A stretch of 12,174 nt of DNA, taken from assembly GCA_945487445.1 (NCBI GenBank), contig CALYTU010000038.1:1-12174 (forward strand). The letters are read 5' to 3'. Below the pieces are notes generated by a model. It was not told the DNA's origin, ran no database searches, and was given only the letters and a program-made list of their open reading frames with translations. A program made the translations under genes and the position numbers. Positions 11,731 to 12,174 of the stretch are shown piece by piece. Every line of letters starts with the position of its first letter. Within the stretch, counting starts at the first letter, position 1. Source of the DNA: an uncultured Clostridia bacterium (GTDB lineage Bacteria; Bacillota; Clostridia; Oscillospirales; Oscillospiraceae).

Positions 11731-12174
11731 GTTCTTTTTCACTTTGTTCGAAAGGACAGGGGAGGAGGAAAGAGCGGATTCTTCACTTCGTTCAGAATGA
11801 CGGGAAATGACGAAGGGACGGATTCTTCACTTCGTTCAGAATGACGGGGAAGGACGAAAGAGCGGATTCTTCGACTACGCTTCGCTCCGCTCAGAATGAC
11901 AGCGGGGAAACGTGTTCAATTTTGTCGTCCTGAGCGAAGTCGAAGGACCCGTACGCTCTGCCGACGTTTCCCGCCGACCTTAGAGCAGGAAGCACAGCTT
12001 TCCGATTTGTCGTCCTGAGCGAAGCCGAAGGACCCGTACTCCAGTCATTGCCGGAGGCAATGATGCCGCCTGCGGGCGGCAGGAGGGACGGATTCTTCAC
12101 TTCGTTCAGAATGACGGGAAAGGAGGAAAGAGCGGATTCTTCGACTACGCTTCGCTCCGCTCAGAATGACAGCG
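11731..12174. repeat. Cluster of dispersed intergenic repeats, both orientations
   Basis: This gene-free stretch holds about eight copies of one repeat family. Direct copies such as GGATTCTTCACTTCGTTCAG followed by AATGACGG lie near 11776, 11820 and 12090. Longer forms with TTCGACTACGCTTCGCTCC lie near 11863 and 12133. A diverged copy is near 11736. Inverted forms (GTCGTCCTGAGCGAAG, then YCGAAGGACCCGTAC) lie at 11924-11952 and 12009-12039. Adjacent inverted pairs could fold into hairpins. No start codon with a ribosome binding site, and no tRNA or promoter, is seen here. The cluster reaches the window edge and may continue. Confidence 0.85.
11815..12174 (+). repeat. 90-bp direct duplication, offset 270 bp
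   Basis: Positions 11815-11904 and 12085-12174 are the same without gaps, with two mismatches (11849/12119 and 11855/12125). Each copy joins one short and one long form of the intergenic repeat. The second copy ends at the window edge, so the true length may be greater. The 180 bp between them contains the two inverted copies. Confidence 0.85.

Noticed and set aside
11590..11844. Plus-strand ORF of 84 codons with FFRTENSG-like repeats
   Set aside because: It starts inside the operator/promoter region and consists of the 24-bp tandem units and dispersed repeats; no ribosome binding site was seen.
11891..12100. Minus-strand ORF of 69 codons in the repeat cluster
   Set aside because: It is made of dispersed-repeat translation (FDFAQDDK-type peptide), a common spurious call in gut Firmicute genomes.
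11731..12174. Possible CRISPR array
   Set aside because: Repeats occur in both orientations, vary in length, and are not separated by unique spacers of constant size; no cas gene is present.

Overview
The window looks like a chromosomal segment of a fairly GC-rich, low-oxygen-type Firmicute, most likely a gut clostridial lineage such as Oscillospiraceae/Ruminococcaceae. This is inferred from strong AGGAGG-type ribosome binding sites, consensus sigma-A promoters, a Gram-positive lipoprotein signal, an EF-G paralogue, and short 'TTCGTTCAGAATGAC'-type intergenic repeats. No rRNA, tRNA, phage, transposase or CRISPR locus is visible. All six convincing genes, and the small metallochaperone gene as a seventh, lie on the minus strand, so transcription runs from right to left.

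Layout from right to left. (1) 11731-12174 is gene-free and full of short dispersed repeats in both orientations, including a 90-bp near-perfect duplication; three tandem 24-bp units lie at 11644-11715. (2) 8999-11638 is a self-contained zinc/cadmium/lead resistance operon: consensus promoter, palindromic ArsR/SmtB operator, ArsR-family sensor, 74-residue HMA metallochaperone, and a P1B-2 efflux ATPase that lacks its own N-terminal HMA domain. It ends at a perfect 13-bp hairpin terminator. (3) 3331-8871 carries rlmB (23S rRNA 2'-O-methyltransferase) followed after about 60 bp by a 1546-codon gene. (4) 1023-3166 is an EF-G-like GTPase gene with a perfect TTGACA-N17-TATAAT promoter lying partly inside a 19-bp palindrome. 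(5) 235-924 is a small lipoprotein gene of unknown function with its own candidate promoter and terminator. (6) 1-155 carries two more degenerate copies of the dispersed repeat.

The most unusual item is the 1546-residue protein. Its last ~535 residues align by eye, helix by helix, with a P1B-type heavy-metal ATPase (including the genuine one in the same window), with eight predicted membrane segments. However, every catalytic and metal-binding motif is gone: CPC has become IPV, DKTGTLT has become FPDGTLT, TGES and GDGxND are missing, and HP has become DP. This apparent pseudo-ATPase carries about 1010 residues of acidic, Pro/Ala-rich, probably disordered sequence at its N-terminus, with three different tandem peptide-repeat arrays and a recurring LEELF...GWL short motif. 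Its function is unknown; a scaffold or sensor at the membrane is one possibility. It sits between two ribosome-related genes, rlmB and the EF-G-like gene.
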